Shown one piece after another: positions 1 through 6,630 of a DNA stretch of 17,269 nt; the stretch's first letter is position 1; each line of letters opens with the position of its first letter. This DNA is from Acidaminococcus fermentans (GTDB lineage Bacteria > Bacillota_C > Negativicutes > Acidaminococcales > Acidaminococcaceae), in assembly GCA_004555735.1 (NCBI GenBank), contig SFHH01000024.1:1-17269 (forward strand). Reading direction: 5' to 3'. The notes under the pieces were generated by a model. It saw nothing but the letters and a program-made list of their open reading frames with translations. It was not told where the DNA came from and ran no database searches. A program made the translations under genes and the position numbers.

Positions 1-14
1 AAAAAGTGAGCAAG

Positions 15-40
15 AAAAAAGCCGCCAAAATGGACGGCTT
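15..40 (-). terminator. Second terminator downstream of tsaD
   Basis: On the minus strand the arms AAGCCG and CGGCTT (plus positions 35-40 and 19-24) enclose a short loop. They are followed by a run of six T (positions 20-15). It lies about 85 nt beyond the first tsaD terminator, so it may be a back-up terminator, the end of a short transcript, or an attenuator of a gene beyond the window edge. The strand is clear from the U-tract; the transcript it serves is not. Confidence 0.6.
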
Positions 41-109
41 ACATTGTTGTATCCAATTTTAGGGAATTCGAGATGTTTTTTTCGATTTTCCATTGAAGAT
101 TTTAAAACT

Positions 110-168
110 GAAGAAAAAAGAAAGCTGTTGCATGTGTGAAAACCTCACACATGCAACACCCCCTTTTT
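110..168 (-). terminator. tsaD: tsaD terminator hairpin
   Basis: A perfect 13-bp stem (127-139 with 145-157, arm GTTGCATGTGTGA) has a 5-nt loop. On the minus strand it is followed by AGCTTTCTTTTTTC, so it should end the tsaE-tsaB-rimI-tsaD transcript. On the plus side it is bordered by C6T5, so it could work in both directions. It begins directly after the tsaD stop and carries the GTTGC/GCAAC core seen in seven other hairpins here. Confidence 0.8.
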
Positions 169-1187
169 CATTCCCCCAACTTCAAGCTTGGATCCGCATT
201 CAAATCCAAGCTGGCGAAATCATGGTTCAGATACTGGTAATATCCCCTCACCCCGATCATCACCGCGTTATCCGTGCAGAGGATGGGTGTGGGATGGACC
301 AGTTCCGCCCCGGCTTCCCTTGCCCCCTTTGCCAGCGCTTCCTGGAGACGCCGGTTGGCCGAAACCCCTCCGGCCAGGACGATTTTCTTCAGGCCTGTAG
401 CCCGGATGGCTTCCTGGCTCCTTTTCACCAGTACATCCACGATGGCCTGCTGGAAGGAGGCCGCTGCATCTTCTCGGCGGAAACCGTTTTTCCGCTGTTC
501 TTCTGTATGGAGGTAATTGATGACGGCACTTTTCAGGCCGCTGAAGCTGAAATCAAAACAGCCGGATAAAAGCGGCCTGGGAAAATCTACAGACGCCGGA
601 TCGCCGGTCTGGGCCAGCCGTTCGATTTCCGGGCCTCCCGGATAGGGCAGCCCCATGAACCGGGCGATCTTGTCGAACGCTTCTCCGGCCGCATCGTCCC
701 GGGTCTGGCCCAGGAGCCGGAAGGTATTGTAATCTTCCACCACCAAAAGGGAAGTATGTCCCCCGCTGACCACCAGGGCCAGGAAGGGCGGCTGCAAGTC
801 CGGATCGGCCAGGAAATTGGCAAATACATGGCCTTCCAGGTGGTTCACCCCAATCAACGGTTTCCCGCTGCCCAGGGCCAGCCCTTTGGCAGCACTGAGG
901 CCCACCAGGAGCGCCCCCACCAGTCCCGGTCCATAGGTGACCGCGATGGCGTCCACGTCCTGCAGTGTCATGGCCGCGTCGGTAAGCGCCTTATGGATCA
1001 CCGGCATCACATGCTCGATATGTTTCCGGGAAGCGATTTCCGGCACCACGCCTCCGAATTTCCGATGGACCAGGATCTGGGTGGATACCACATTGGACAG
1101 CACTTCCCGTCCGTTCCGCACCACTGCCGCAGCCGTTTCGTCACAGCTGCTTTCGATTCCCAAGATATTGATTGCTTTTTCCGTCAT
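168..1187 (-). CDS. tsaD: tRNA N6-threonylcarbamoyladenosine synthase subunit TsaD
   Basis: TsaD transfers the threonylcarbamoyl group from threonylcarbamoyl-AMP to A37 of ANN-decoding tRNAs, working with TsaB and TsaE in the cytoplasm. The 339-residue length is normal for the family. Visible signatures are IESSCDETAAAVV near residues 11-23, GPGLVGALLVG near 86-96, the metal-binding NHLEGH (His116, His120), FDFSFSGLKSAV near 211-222, LAGGVSANRR near 271-280, and CTDNAV with Asp306, the usual third metal ligand. The ATG start has a GAGGAG ribosome site only about 3 nt upstream, which is tight. It is the last gene of the tsaE-tsaB-rimI-tsaD operon and starts 12 nt after the rimI stop. A strong hairpin terminator follows the TGA stop. 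Confidence 0.97.
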   Translation of the reverse strand: MTEKAINILGIESSCDETAAAVVRNGREVLSNVVSTQILVHRKFGGVVPEIASRKHIEHVMPVIHKALTDAAMTLQDVDAIAVTYGPGLVGALLVGLSAAKGLALGSGKPLIGVNHLEGHVFANFLADPDLQPPFLALVVSGGHTSLLVVEDYNTFRLLGQTRDDAAGEAFDKIARFMGLPYPGGPEIERLAQTGDPASVDFPRPLLSGCFDFSFSGLKSAVINYLHTEEQRKNGFRREDAAASFQQAIVDVLVKRSQEAIRATGLKKIVLAGGVSANRRLQEALAKGAREAGAELVHPTPILCTDNAVMIGVRGYYQYLNHDFASLDLNADPSLKLGE

Positions 1188-1199
1188 GATCTCCTCAAT

Positions 1200-1655
1200 T
1201 CATAGGTCACGGCGCATCAAGATGGCCGCTTCCCCATTGTCTCCATAGTACCCGGGACGCCTCCCGCATTCCGCAAATCCCACATGGTCGTAGGTCCGGC
1301 GGGCAGGGAGATTCCCTTCCCGGACTTCCAGTGTCATTTCTGTCGCTTCCAGCCGGACGGCTTCCGCCAGCATAGCTTCCAAGAGGGCCAGTCCCAGCTT
1401 TTCCCCCCGCCGTTTCGGGTCCACTGCCAGGCGCATGACCTGGGCTTCTCCAGCCACCAGCCAGAAGCCCCCGAAAGCCACAGGCCGGCCCTGATCCAAC
1501 AGGGCGATATAATGGCTCAGCCGGCCCGTCAATTCCTCCACCCAGGTCCCTTCCGTCCAAGCTTCGGCGAAGGAACCTGCGTCCAAAGGCAGCAGCCAGG
1601 ACAGATCTTCCCGGATGAGTGGCCTTACCGTCCTTCCGGATGTCTCTTTTCCCAT
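1200..1655 (-). CDS. rimI: Ribosomal-protein-alanine N-acetyltransferase RimI-like (GNAT)
   Basis: This 151-residue GNAT-fold acetyltransferase should transfer acetyl from acetyl-CoA to an N-terminal amine; ribosomal protein S18 is the classical RimI substrate. The acetyl-CoA binding motif A is VMRLAVDPKRRGEKLG (about residues 73-88), with the R-x-x-G-x-G/A region written RRGEKLG. The C-terminal RPGYYGDNGEAAILM segment is typical of RimI. The ATG start at 1655 has GGAGG 4-5 nt upstream and overlaps the end of tsaB by 31 nt in another frame, which suggests translational coupling. Placement between tsaB and tsaD is common in Firmicutes. The substrate here is inferred from family and position. 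Confidence 0.92.
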   Translation of the reverse strand: MGKETSGRTVRPLIREDLSWLLPLDAGSFAEAWTEGTWVEELTGRLSHYIALLDQGRPVAFGGFWLVAGEAQVMRLAVDPKRRGEKLGLALLEAMLAEAVRLEATEMTLEVREGNLPARRTYDHVGFAECGRRPGYYGDNGEAAILMRRDL

Positions 1656-2326
1656 AATTCCTCCGCTTCCGACCGACGGATATAGAATGGGTCCATACCG
1701 AAATAGCTGTGGAGATCCCCGCCCGGTACATACTGGGCTGCGCCCAGGATGGCCACCGAAGAGCCTCTGGGCAGACGGGCGCTTTCCGGAGCCAGGCTGA
1801 CCCGGTCACAGTTTTCCGTACCCGGCACCCGATGGCATTCTCCCATGAGGATGGCCGGTTCTTTCCCTTCTTGGAGCTGTGCGGCCAGTTCTTTGGCTGC
1901 CGCGATCCGCACCGGTCCACTTTCCACCAGGCGGTCTTCTTCCCATCGGTAGCTGCCCACATACAGATTGCCCTTCTGGGCATCCAGAACGGGTACCAGC
2001 CGTACCCCTGCCACCGGCAGATTATAGGCGATAGCCTTCAGGGTATCCACAGCCACCAGGGGCAGACCCAAAGCATAAGCCATAGCCTCCGCCGTAGCCA
2101 TGCCGATCCGCAGACCCGTAAAGGAACCCGGTCCCCGGCTTATGGCGATCAGCTCCAGCTGTTTTTTTTCTACCCGGGCCAGCTTCAGCAGGGTTTCCAG
2201 CTGGGGCACCAGCCCCTCCGAATGGGTCAGCCCCACATTCACTTCCAGGCTCCCTAAGATTTTCTTGTTGTCACAGACGGCCACGGAGCAAACCCGGGTC
2301 GCTGTATCGATTCCCAATGTCAGCAC
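1625..2326 (-). CDS. tsaB: t6A modification protein TsaB
   Basis: TsaB is the catalytically inactive paralogue and dimer partner of TsaD, needed for t6A formation in bacteria. The GTG start at 2326 gives 233 residues, the usual size. It has GGAAGG 8 nt upstream, 4 nt after the tsaE stop. A longer in-frame reading overlaps tsaE and adds residues that do not look like TsaB. Signatures are LGIDTATRVCSVAV at the N terminus, HSEGLVP near residue 35, and SRGPGSFTGLRIG near 63-75. It lacks the NHxxGH metal site of TsaD, as expected. The 3' end overlaps the rimI start by 31 nt. Confidence 0.95.
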   Translation of the reverse strand: MLTLGIDTATRVCSVAVCDNKKILGSLEVNVGLTHSEGLVPQLETLLKLARVEKKQLELIAISRGPGSFTGLRIGMATAEAMAYALGLPLVAVDTLKAIAYNLPVAGVRLVPVLDAQKGNLYVGSYRWEEDRLVESGPVRIAAAKELAAQLQEGKEPAILMGECHRVPGTENCDRVSLAPESARLPRGSSVAILGAAQYVPGGDLHSYFGMDPFYIRRSEAEELWEKRHPEGR

Positions 2327-2330
2327 GTTT

Positions 2331-2810
2331 TCAACCTTCCCAGCCCTTTGGAGCCACGAGAGCCCGGGCCAATTCCTCATACCGCCTGCCATGGGGGCAC
2401 AGTTCGATCTGCCGTCCCTCTCCCTGGCGTGTCAATTTCAATTCCAGATTCTCTTCCGGCATGTATTCCGGGAACAGTTCCGCCCACTCGATGAACGTCA
2501 CCCCGTCACCGCCGGCATATTCGGAAAACCCGATATCTTCCAGTTCCTCCGGCCAGTTGATCCGGTACAGGTCGAAATGTTTGATGTTCAGCCTGCTGCC
2601 ATGGTAGACATTCATCAGCGAAAAAGTGGGAGATGTCACTTCCTGTGGATCCACGCCCAGTGCCACGGCTGCCGCGGTCGCCAGACAGGTCTTCCCCGTT
2701 CCCAGGTCCCCGTCCAGGAGAAATACATCCCCGTCCCGGCACAGGCGCCCTAACTTCCGGCCCAGTGCCTCCGTAGCCTCTGCATCAGCGCAATAGACAG
2801 TTTCTGCCAT
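2331..2810 (-). CDS. tsaE: t6A biosynthesis ATPase TsaE
   Basis: TsaE is a small P-loop ATPase that binds the TsaB-TsaD complex and drives turnover in t6A synthesis. The 159-residue product has Walker A GDLGTGKT (about 34-41), the switch motif VTSPTFSL (58-65), HFDLYRI (78-84) and FIEWAE (106-111), all typical. The ATG at 2810 follows GGAAGGCGG about 10 nt upstream. A longer reading runs back through the promoter and the pckA terminator and is rejected. It is the first gene of tsaE-tsaB-rimI-tsaD. TsaC/Sua5, which makes the threonylcarbamoyl-AMP donor, is not in this window. Confidence 0.96.
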   Translation of the reverse strand: MAETVYCADAEATEALGRKLGRLCRDGDVFLLDGDLGTGKTCLATAAAVALGVDPQEVTSPTFSLMNVYHGSRLNIKHFDLYRINWPEELEDIGFSEYAGGDGVTFIEWAELFPEYMPEENLELKLTRQGEGRQIELCPHGRRYEELARALVAPKGWEG

Positions 2811-2844
2811 ACATACACCGCCTTCCCGTTCATTGCAATTTATA

Positions 2845-2853
2845 ATTATAGCA
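2845..2853 (-). promoter_or_regulatory. tsaE: Extended -10 promoter of the tsaE operon
   Basis: The minus strand reads TGCTATAAT, an extended -10 with a perfect TATAAT, about 35 nt upstream of the tsaE start. No good -35 is visible, because the region 17 nt upstream lies inside the pckA terminator hairpin. The same 9-mer precedes glnA. The terminator U-tract and this -10 are only 1-2 nt apart. Confidence 0.7.
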
Positions 2854-2854
2854 T

Positions 2855-2886
2855 AAAAAAGGGGTGTTGCATAATGGCAACACCCC
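2855..2886 (-). terminator. pckA: pckA terminator
   Basis: A perfect 10-bp stem GGGGTGTTGC/GCAACACCCC (2861-2870 with 2877-2886) has a 6-nt loop and is followed on the minus strand by six T. It lies about 165 nt beyond the pckA stop, after one copy of the 115-bp repeat. It belongs to the GTTGC hairpin family. Confidence 0.88.
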
Positions 2887-2890
2887 TTTG

Positions 2891-3006
2891 GTCGCGAGCC
2901 TGGACGTACAAGATTTCCGTTCGATTTCTCACCCAAAGAAGGCACTGCCAAACCCTTTTATTTTAAAAGCAGCACCCTCCGGGCTGTACCAACAAGCCCG
3001 CGACTC
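2891..3006 (+). repeat. 115-bp intergenic repeat, copy 1
   Basis: This 116-bp copy opens with GTCGCGAGCCTGGAC and closes with ACCAACAAGCCCGCGACTC. The first 22 bases differ from copy 2 at one position and the last ~28 are nearly identical, while the middle is divergent. The two ends are imperfect inverted repeats of each other (GTCGCGAGCCTG against GTCGCGGGCTTG). It has no coding potential. It lies in the 3' untranslated region of pckA, between the stop and the terminator, and is flanked by hairpins at 2861-2886 and 3027-3047. Confidence 0.75.
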
Positions 3007-3026
3007 ATGCCCCTCGGCCCGTGACT
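2999..3026. repeat. Heptad array next to repeat copy 1
   Basis: Four consecutive 7-nt units are readable in phase: CGCGACT, CATGCCC, CTCGGCC and CGTGACT. They follow the loose pattern of the other heptad arrays and start inside the right end of the 115-bp repeat. The two middle units are the most degenerate in the window. Confidence 0.5.
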
Positions 3027-3047
3027 GGTTTCTGCACTGCAGAAACC
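3027..3047. other. Hairpin just after the pckA stop
   Basis: A perfect 9-bp stem GGTTTCTGC/GCAGAAACC has a 3-nt loop and lies 2 nt beyond the pckA stop. No T-run follows on either strand, so it is not a classical terminator. It could be an mRNA 3'-end stabiliser or one boundary of the intergenic module. Confidence 0.6.
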
Positions 3048-3049
3048 GC

Positions 3050-4609
3050 TTATTCCCCCACCGGGCCAGCGGATGCGATATCTTCCGTCACTTCGCCCTG
3101 GAATTTCTTGAAGTTCTCCTGGAACAGCCGTGCCAGTTTCCGAGCCGTCTCGTCATAGGCAGCCTTGTCTTCCCAGGTGCTCCGGGGATTCAGTACACTA
3201 CTGGGTACATTGGGGCAGGATTTGGGGATGGAGACCCCGAACAGTGGCATGGTGGTCCAGCCTTCTTTCCCCAGTTCTCCGTCCAATGCGGCATGGATCA
3301 TGGCGCGGGTATAGGCCAGCTTCATCCGTTTGCCCACACCGTAAGGGCCGCCGCTCCAGCCAGTGTTCACTAGGTATACATTGGTGTCATGCTCAGCGAT
3401 CCGTTCGCCCAACAGTTTGGCATAGGTCAGCGGAGGCAGGGGCAGGAAAGGGGCTCCGAAAGCCGTAGAGAACGTAGCCTGGGGTTCCGTGATCCCTCGC
3501 TCCGTCCCAGCCACTTTGCTGGTATAGCCGGTGAGATAATGGTACATGGCCTGTTCCTTGGTCAGTTTGGAGATGGGAGGCAGCACCCCGAAGGCATCGG
3601 CCGTCAGGAAAATGATGTTCTTGGGATGACCGGCCATGCTGGGCAGTTTGGCGTTAGGAATATAGTCCAACGGATAGGCCACCCGGGTGTTTTCCGTGAT
3701 GCTGCTGTCGGAGAAATCAGGCACCCCATCCTTGGGGTCCACCACTACATTTTCCATAACGGCACCGAAACGGACGGCCCGGTAGATTTCCGGCTGACTG
3801 TCTTCCGTCAGATCGATGCACTTGGCATAGCAGCCGCCTTCGATGTTGAATACACCGTTGTCTCCCCAGCCGTGTTCATCATCTCCGATCAATGCCCGCT
3901 GGGGATCGGCAGACAGCGTGGTCTTGCCCGTACCGGACAGACCGAAGAACAGAGCTACGTCCCCTTTCTTGCCTTCGTTGCAGGAGCAGTGCATGGTCAG
4001 GATATCCTGGAGCGGCAGCAGATAATTCATGACGGAGAAGATGGATTTCTTCAGTTCTCCGGCGTACATACCGCCACCGATCAAGACAACTTTTTTATCG
4101 AAATTCAGGATGATGAAGGTTTCCGAATTTGTGTGATCCACAGCCGGATCCGCTTCCACACTGGGCAGGGAGATCACCGTGAAATCTTCCTGGACCGTGC
4201 TGGGTTCATCGGTCTTGATGAACAGCTGGCTGACAAATACCGTCTGCCAGGCCATCTCGTTGATAAACTTCACTCGGATCTGGTACTTGGGGTCAGCTCC
4301 GGCCTTCACATTCTTTACGTAGACCCGATGGGTCTTGATGTATTGTTCGCACTTGGCATACAACCGGTCAAAGGTCTCCTGGCTGCAGGGCTGATTGTTG
4401 TTCCAGTTCACCACATCATGGGTCAGCGGAGTATCCACAATGAATTTATCCTTGGGAGAACGGCCCGTATGGGTCCCGGTGGTCACCCGCAGAGCGCCCC
4501 TGTCCGAAAAAGTCCCTTCCCCATTGCGGATGGCTTCTTCGATCAATTCTCGAACGCTCAAATCCCTTACCGTTTCTTTCGCTTCGGCTAACAATCCAGC
4601 ACTGATCAT
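3050..4609 (-). CDS. pckA: Phosphoenolpyruvate carboxykinase (ATP)
   Basis: The enzyme interconverts oxaloacetate plus ATP with PEP, CO2 and ADP in the cytoplasm. In a fermenter it may run in either direction, gluconeogenic or anaplerotic. The product is 519 residues, normal for the ATP-dependent family. Motifs are TGRSPKDKF (48-56, substrate Arg), GGMYAGELKKS (179-189), the kinase P-loop GLSGTGKTT (223-231), the second kinase motif DDEHGW (243-248) and NTGWSGGPYGVGKRM towards the C terminus. The ATG at 4609 has AGGAGAG about 10 nt upstream; a longer upstream reading crosses the promoter and is rejected. It is monocistronic, with its own promoter and terminator. Confidence 0.97.
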   Translation of the reverse strand: MISAGLLAEAKETVRDLSVRELIEEAIRNGEGTFSDRGALRVTTGTHTGRSPKDKFIVDTPLTHDVVNWNNNQPCSQETFDRLYAKCEQYIKTHRVYVKNVKAGADPKYQIRVKFINEMAWQTVFVSQLFIKTDEPSTVQEDFTVISLPSVEADPAVDHTNSETFIILNFDKKVVLIGGGMYAGELKKSIFSVMNYLLPLQDILTMHCSCNEGKKGDVALFFGLSGTGKTTLSADPQRALIGDDEHGWGDNGVFNIEGGCYAKCIDLTEDSQPEIYRAVRFGAVMENVVVDPKDGVPDFSDSSITENTRVAYPLDYIPNAKLPSMAGHPKNIIFLTADAFGVLPPISKLTKEQAMYHYLTGYTSKVAGTERGITEPQATFSTAFGAPFLPLPPLTYAKLLGERIAEHDTNVYLVNTGWSGGPYGVGKRMKLAYTRAMIHAALDGELGKEGWTTMPLFGVSIPKSCPNVPSSVLNPRSTWEDKAAYDETARKLARLFQENFKKFQGEVTEDIASAGPVGE

Positions 4610-4665
4610 TTGTTTTTCTCTCCTATATCCTTCTATTGGCCTCCAAAGGCGGAGATGCCGCTTTT

Positions 4666-4674
4666 TGTATACAT
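4666..4674. promoter_or_regulatory. Possible operator TGTATACAT near the pckA start site
   Basis: The 9-mer TGTATACAT, containing the palindrome TGTATACA, lies 6-14 nt downstream of the pckA -10, so it would overlap or follow the start of transcription. The identical 9-mer occurs at 14044-14052 upstream of the dipeptidase operon. GT-TA-AC palindromes are typical of GntR-family operators. A regulator site is inference. Confidence 0.35.
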
Positions 4675-4679
4675 AGAAC

Positions 4680-4708
4680 ATTATATGCTATTTTTTCTGC
4701 CTTGACAA
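4680..4708 (-). promoter_or_regulatory. pckA: pckA promoter
   Basis: On the minus strand TTGTCA (4708-4703) and TATAAT (4685-4680) are separated by exactly 17 nt. This is a near-consensus housekeeping promoter. It predicts a leader of roughly 65 nt before the pckA ATG. Confidence 0.85.
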
Positions 4709-4737
4709 CCGCGGTATTCTGAAAATTAAAGCAGAAA

Positions 4738-4763
4738 GGGGGTGTGAAAAAATTCACACCCCC
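4738..4763. other. G-rich hairpin upstream of the pckA promoter
   Basis: A perfect 11-bp stem GGGGGTGTGAA/TTCACACCCCC (4738-4748 with 4753-4763) has an AAAA loop. Neither side has a clear T-run. It forms the pckA-proximal boundary of the module that contains repeat copy 2, and mirrors the hairpin after bioY, which has the same GTGTGAA sequence in one arm. Confidence 0.65.
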
Positions 4764-4766
4764 GAT

Positions 4767-4796
4767 CGCGAGCTGCGGGTCACGGGTCGCGAGCCT
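4767..4796. repeat. Heptad array left of repeat copy 2
   Basis: Readable units are CGCGAGC (4767-4773), then after 2 nt CGGGTCA, CGGGTCG and CGAGCCT in phase (4776-4796). The last unit overlaps the left end of the 115-bp repeat. The array is largely complementary to the array at 4892-4919, so both could form one long imperfect stem enclosing the repeat. Confidence 0.65.
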
Positions 4797-4899
4797 GGAC
4801 GTTCAAGCCGTTCTGTATTTTTCTATAGGATAGTACGACAAAATCGGCTGAAAGCAGCGAAACCGAATCTTCGGGCTTGCACCAACAAGCCCGCGACTC
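4786..4899 (+). repeat. 115-bp intergenic repeat, copy 2
   Basis: This copy is exactly 114 bp, the same length as copy 3. A hand alignment of copy 2 with the reverse complement of copy 3 needs no gaps and matches at about two thirds of positions. Matches are concentrated in the first ~25 and last ~20 bases and around a shared AAATCGG in the middle. The ends are mutually inverted. It lies between the acyl-CoA dehydrogenase terminator and the pckA promoter, where it should rarely be transcribed. Confidence 0.78.
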
Positions 4900-4919
4900 A
4901 CGACTCGAGACCCGAGACC
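4892..4919. repeat. Heptad array right of repeat copy 2
   Basis: Four units run in perfect phase: CGCGACT, CACGACT, CGAGACC, CGAGACC. Read on the other strand they are GRGTCNC-type heptads. The array ends 3 nt before the A-run of the acyl-CoA dehydrogenase terminator. Confidence 0.75.
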
Positions 4920-4921
4920 TC

Positions 4922-4956
4922 AAAAAGGGGCTGTTGCGCATGCAACAGCCCCTTTT
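4922..4956 (-). terminator. Terminator of the acyl-CoA dehydrogenase
   Basis: A perfect 11-bp stem GGGGCTGTTGC/GCAACAGCCCC (4927-4937 with 4942-4952) has a 4-nt loop. It is followed on the minus strand by five T and begins 2 nt after the stop codon. A-run and T-run on both sides make it potentially bidirectional. It is nearly the same hairpin as the one after bioY at 16020-16045. Confidence 0.9.
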
Positions 4957-4958
4957 CA

Positions 4959-6092
4959 TCAATACAAAATCTTGTTGGCAATGACCATCCGCTGGATCTG
5001 GTTGGTGCCTTCGTAAATCTGGAGGATCTTGGCATCCCGCATCTTCTTTTCCATGGGATAATCTTTCATATAGCCGTAACCGCCCATGATCTGGACTGCA
5101 TCGGTAGCCACTTCCATCGCCACATCGGAAGCAAAGCATTTGCTCATGGCTGCTTCTTTGCCGAATTCCACGCCCTGGTCCCGCATCCAGCAGGCTTTGT
5201 GGACCATCAGCCGAGCGGTCTCTACTTTCATAGCCATATCAGCGATCATAGCTTGGACCATCTGGAAGGAGGCGATGGGCTGGCCGAACTGTCTTCTTTC
5301 CCGGGCATAATGGGCTGCGATATCCAGGCAGGACTGCGCCAGCCCCACAGCCACAGCCGCCACGAAAGGACGGGCGCTGTCCAGGGTATTCATGGCGATG
5401 CGGAAGCCCTGTCCTTCCCGGCCTACCCGCATAGATTCCGGAACCACCACATCTTCCAGGATCAGTTCACATGTATTGGAGGGACGGATCCCCATCTTGT
5501 CTTCTTTCCGGCCTACGCTGAAGCCCGGCGTATCTTTGGGGACGATGAATGCAGTCAGCCCGCGGATCCCGCCAGTTTTCCGGGTGTTGGCAAATACCAG
5601 GAAGCTGTCGGCGATGCCCCCATTGGTGATGAAGACTTTATTGCCGTTCAGCACATAGTGGTCCCCGTCTTTGACGGCCTTGGTGGCCACGGCCCCTGCA
5701 TCGGAGCCGGCTCCCGGTTCCGTCAGGGCAAAAGCAGCCAGTTTGCCAGCATTCAGCAGGTCGCACTGGTATTTTTTCTGCTCCTCGTTGCCGGCCAGCA
5801 GGATGGGATAGGAAGCCAGGGCATTGGCCGCAATAGACGTAGCGATACCGGCACAGCCCTTGCCCAGTTCTTCATAGATGGTAGCAATGGTGATGCTGTC
5901 CAGACCAGGGCCGCCATATTCTTCCGGAACAACCAGGTTCAGCAGGCCCATATCCCCTGCCTTTTGGAAGATCTCCGGTCTGGCATGGTTCTCCCGGTCC
6001 ATTTCTTCCGTATAGGGAACGATTTCCTTATCCACGAAATCCTTCACCATCGCCTGTAAATCCAGCTGTTCATCGGTTAATGCGAAATCCAT
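4959..6092 (-). CDS. Acyl-CoA dehydrogenase, short-chain (butyryl-CoA) type
   Basis: This FAD enzyme introduces or removes the alpha-beta double bond of a short acyl-CoA. In butyrate-forming fermenters it reduces crotonyl-CoA to butyryl-CoA with an electron-transferring flavoprotein. It has 377 residues, standard for the family. Signatures are FALTEPGAGSDAGA (121-134), the FAD/substrate stretch VFITNGGIADSFLVF (153-167), RRQFGQPI (266-273), MGGYGYMKDYPMEKKMRDAK near 336-355, and QIYEGTNQIQR with Glu361 in the short-chain catalytic base position. The ATG has a perfect AGGAGG 6 nt upstream. No etfA/etfB is in the window. It is last after a thioesterase, 58 nt downstream with no obvious promoter. 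The acyl chain length is inferred. Confidence 0.93.
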   Translation of the reverse strand: MDFALTDEQLDLQAMVKDFVDKEIVPYTEEMDRENHARPEIFQKAGDMGLLNLVVPEEYGGPGLDSITIATIYEELGKGCAGIATSIAANALASYPILLAGNEEQKKYQCDLLNAGKLAAFALTEPGAGSDAGAVATKAVKDGDHYVLNGNKVFITNGGIADSFLVFANTRKTGGIRGLTAFIVPKDTPGFSVGRKEDKMGIRPSNTCELILEDVVVPESMRVGREGQGFRIAMNTLDSARPFVAAVAVGLAQSCLDIAAHYARERRQFGQPIASFQMVQAMIADMAMKVETARLMVHKACWMRDQGVEFGKEAAMSKCFASDVAMEVATDAVQIMGGYGYMKDYPMEKKMRDAKILQIYEGTNQIQRMVIANKILY

Positions 6093-6150
6093 AAGGTTCC
6101 TCCTGTTTTATGGTTTTATTCTCGATTTTAAGCCTAAATGTAGGAATATT

Positions 6151-6600
6151 TTACCACTTTTTAGGAATTTCGTCAAAATGGCCGATGACAAACATGGTCC
6201 CCGTCACGTCAGCCATCTCTTTCCCTGTATGGTCATAGATCATGACCCGGGTCACCACCGTAGAACGTCCGGCATGGACCAGCGAAGCCTTGGCCCATAC
6301 TTTTTCTTTTGCACTGGTATTGCTCAGGAAGTTGATGGAACTGGAAAGGGTGACCACTTTGCAGCCGATGCTGTAGCCCACAGCCCCCATGGCCGTATCC
6401 GCCAGGGTAAAGAGCGCTCCCCCGTGGATCACCCCGTACCGGTTGCCGTGCTTATGTTCTGGATCGGCATCCATACTCAGTTCACAGTATCCACATTCTA
6501 CTTTTTCCAGTTTCACGTCCGCCAGCTTCATGAACGAATTCTCTTCAAATTTCCGGACCATCCATCCTGGGATTTCTTCTGCTGTCAGCAAAGCCTTCAC
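6151..6600 (-). CDS. PaaI-family hotdog thioesterase
   Basis: A 149-residue single hotdog-domain protein that probably hydrolyses an acyl-CoA thioester. The family signature NRYGVIHGGALFTLADTAMG covers about residues 53-72, with HGG at 59-61 and the acidic active-site position at Asp68. The start is uncertain. The GTG at 6600 has GGAAG only about 4 nt upstream, while the TTG at 6591 has GAGGAG at an ideal 8 nt; the difference is three residues. It starts 30 nt after the 3D-domain gene and precedes an acyl-CoA dehydrogenase, which fits a role in releasing or proofreading CoA thioesters. The substrate is unknown. Confidence 0.88.
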   Translation of the reverse strand: MKALLTAEEIPGWMVRKFEENSFMKLADVKLEKVECGYCELSMDADPEHKHGNRYGVIHGGALFTLADTAMGAVGYSIGCKVVTLSSSINFLSNTSAKEKVWAKASLVHAGRSTVVTRVMIYDHTGKEMADVTGTMFVIGHFDEIPKKW

Positions 6601-6630
6601 TCCTCTTCCTTATTCCACGATTCCTGTAAA

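Larger units (their letters stand above)
4610..4958. other. Intergenic region between acyl-CoA dehydrogenase and pckA
   Basis: These 349 bases contain no gene. In the direction of transcription they hold the acyl-CoA dehydrogenase terminator, a heptad array, repeat copy 2, a second heptad array, a G-rich hairpin, the pckA promoter and the pckA leader. Each part is listed separately. Confidence 0.85.

Noticed and set aside
2891..3006. Insertion sequence
   Set aside because: The element is about 115 bp with no transposase and no visible target duplication. The inverted ends only allow a miniature-element hypothesis, which I list as a finding.
3389..4591. A 400-codon open frame on the plus strand opposite pckA
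   Set aside because: It is a shadow of pckA; it has no recognisable motifs or start signals.
4767..4919. CRISPR array
   Set aside because: The repeats are only 7 nt, tandem and degenerate, with no regular spacers and no cas genes nearby.
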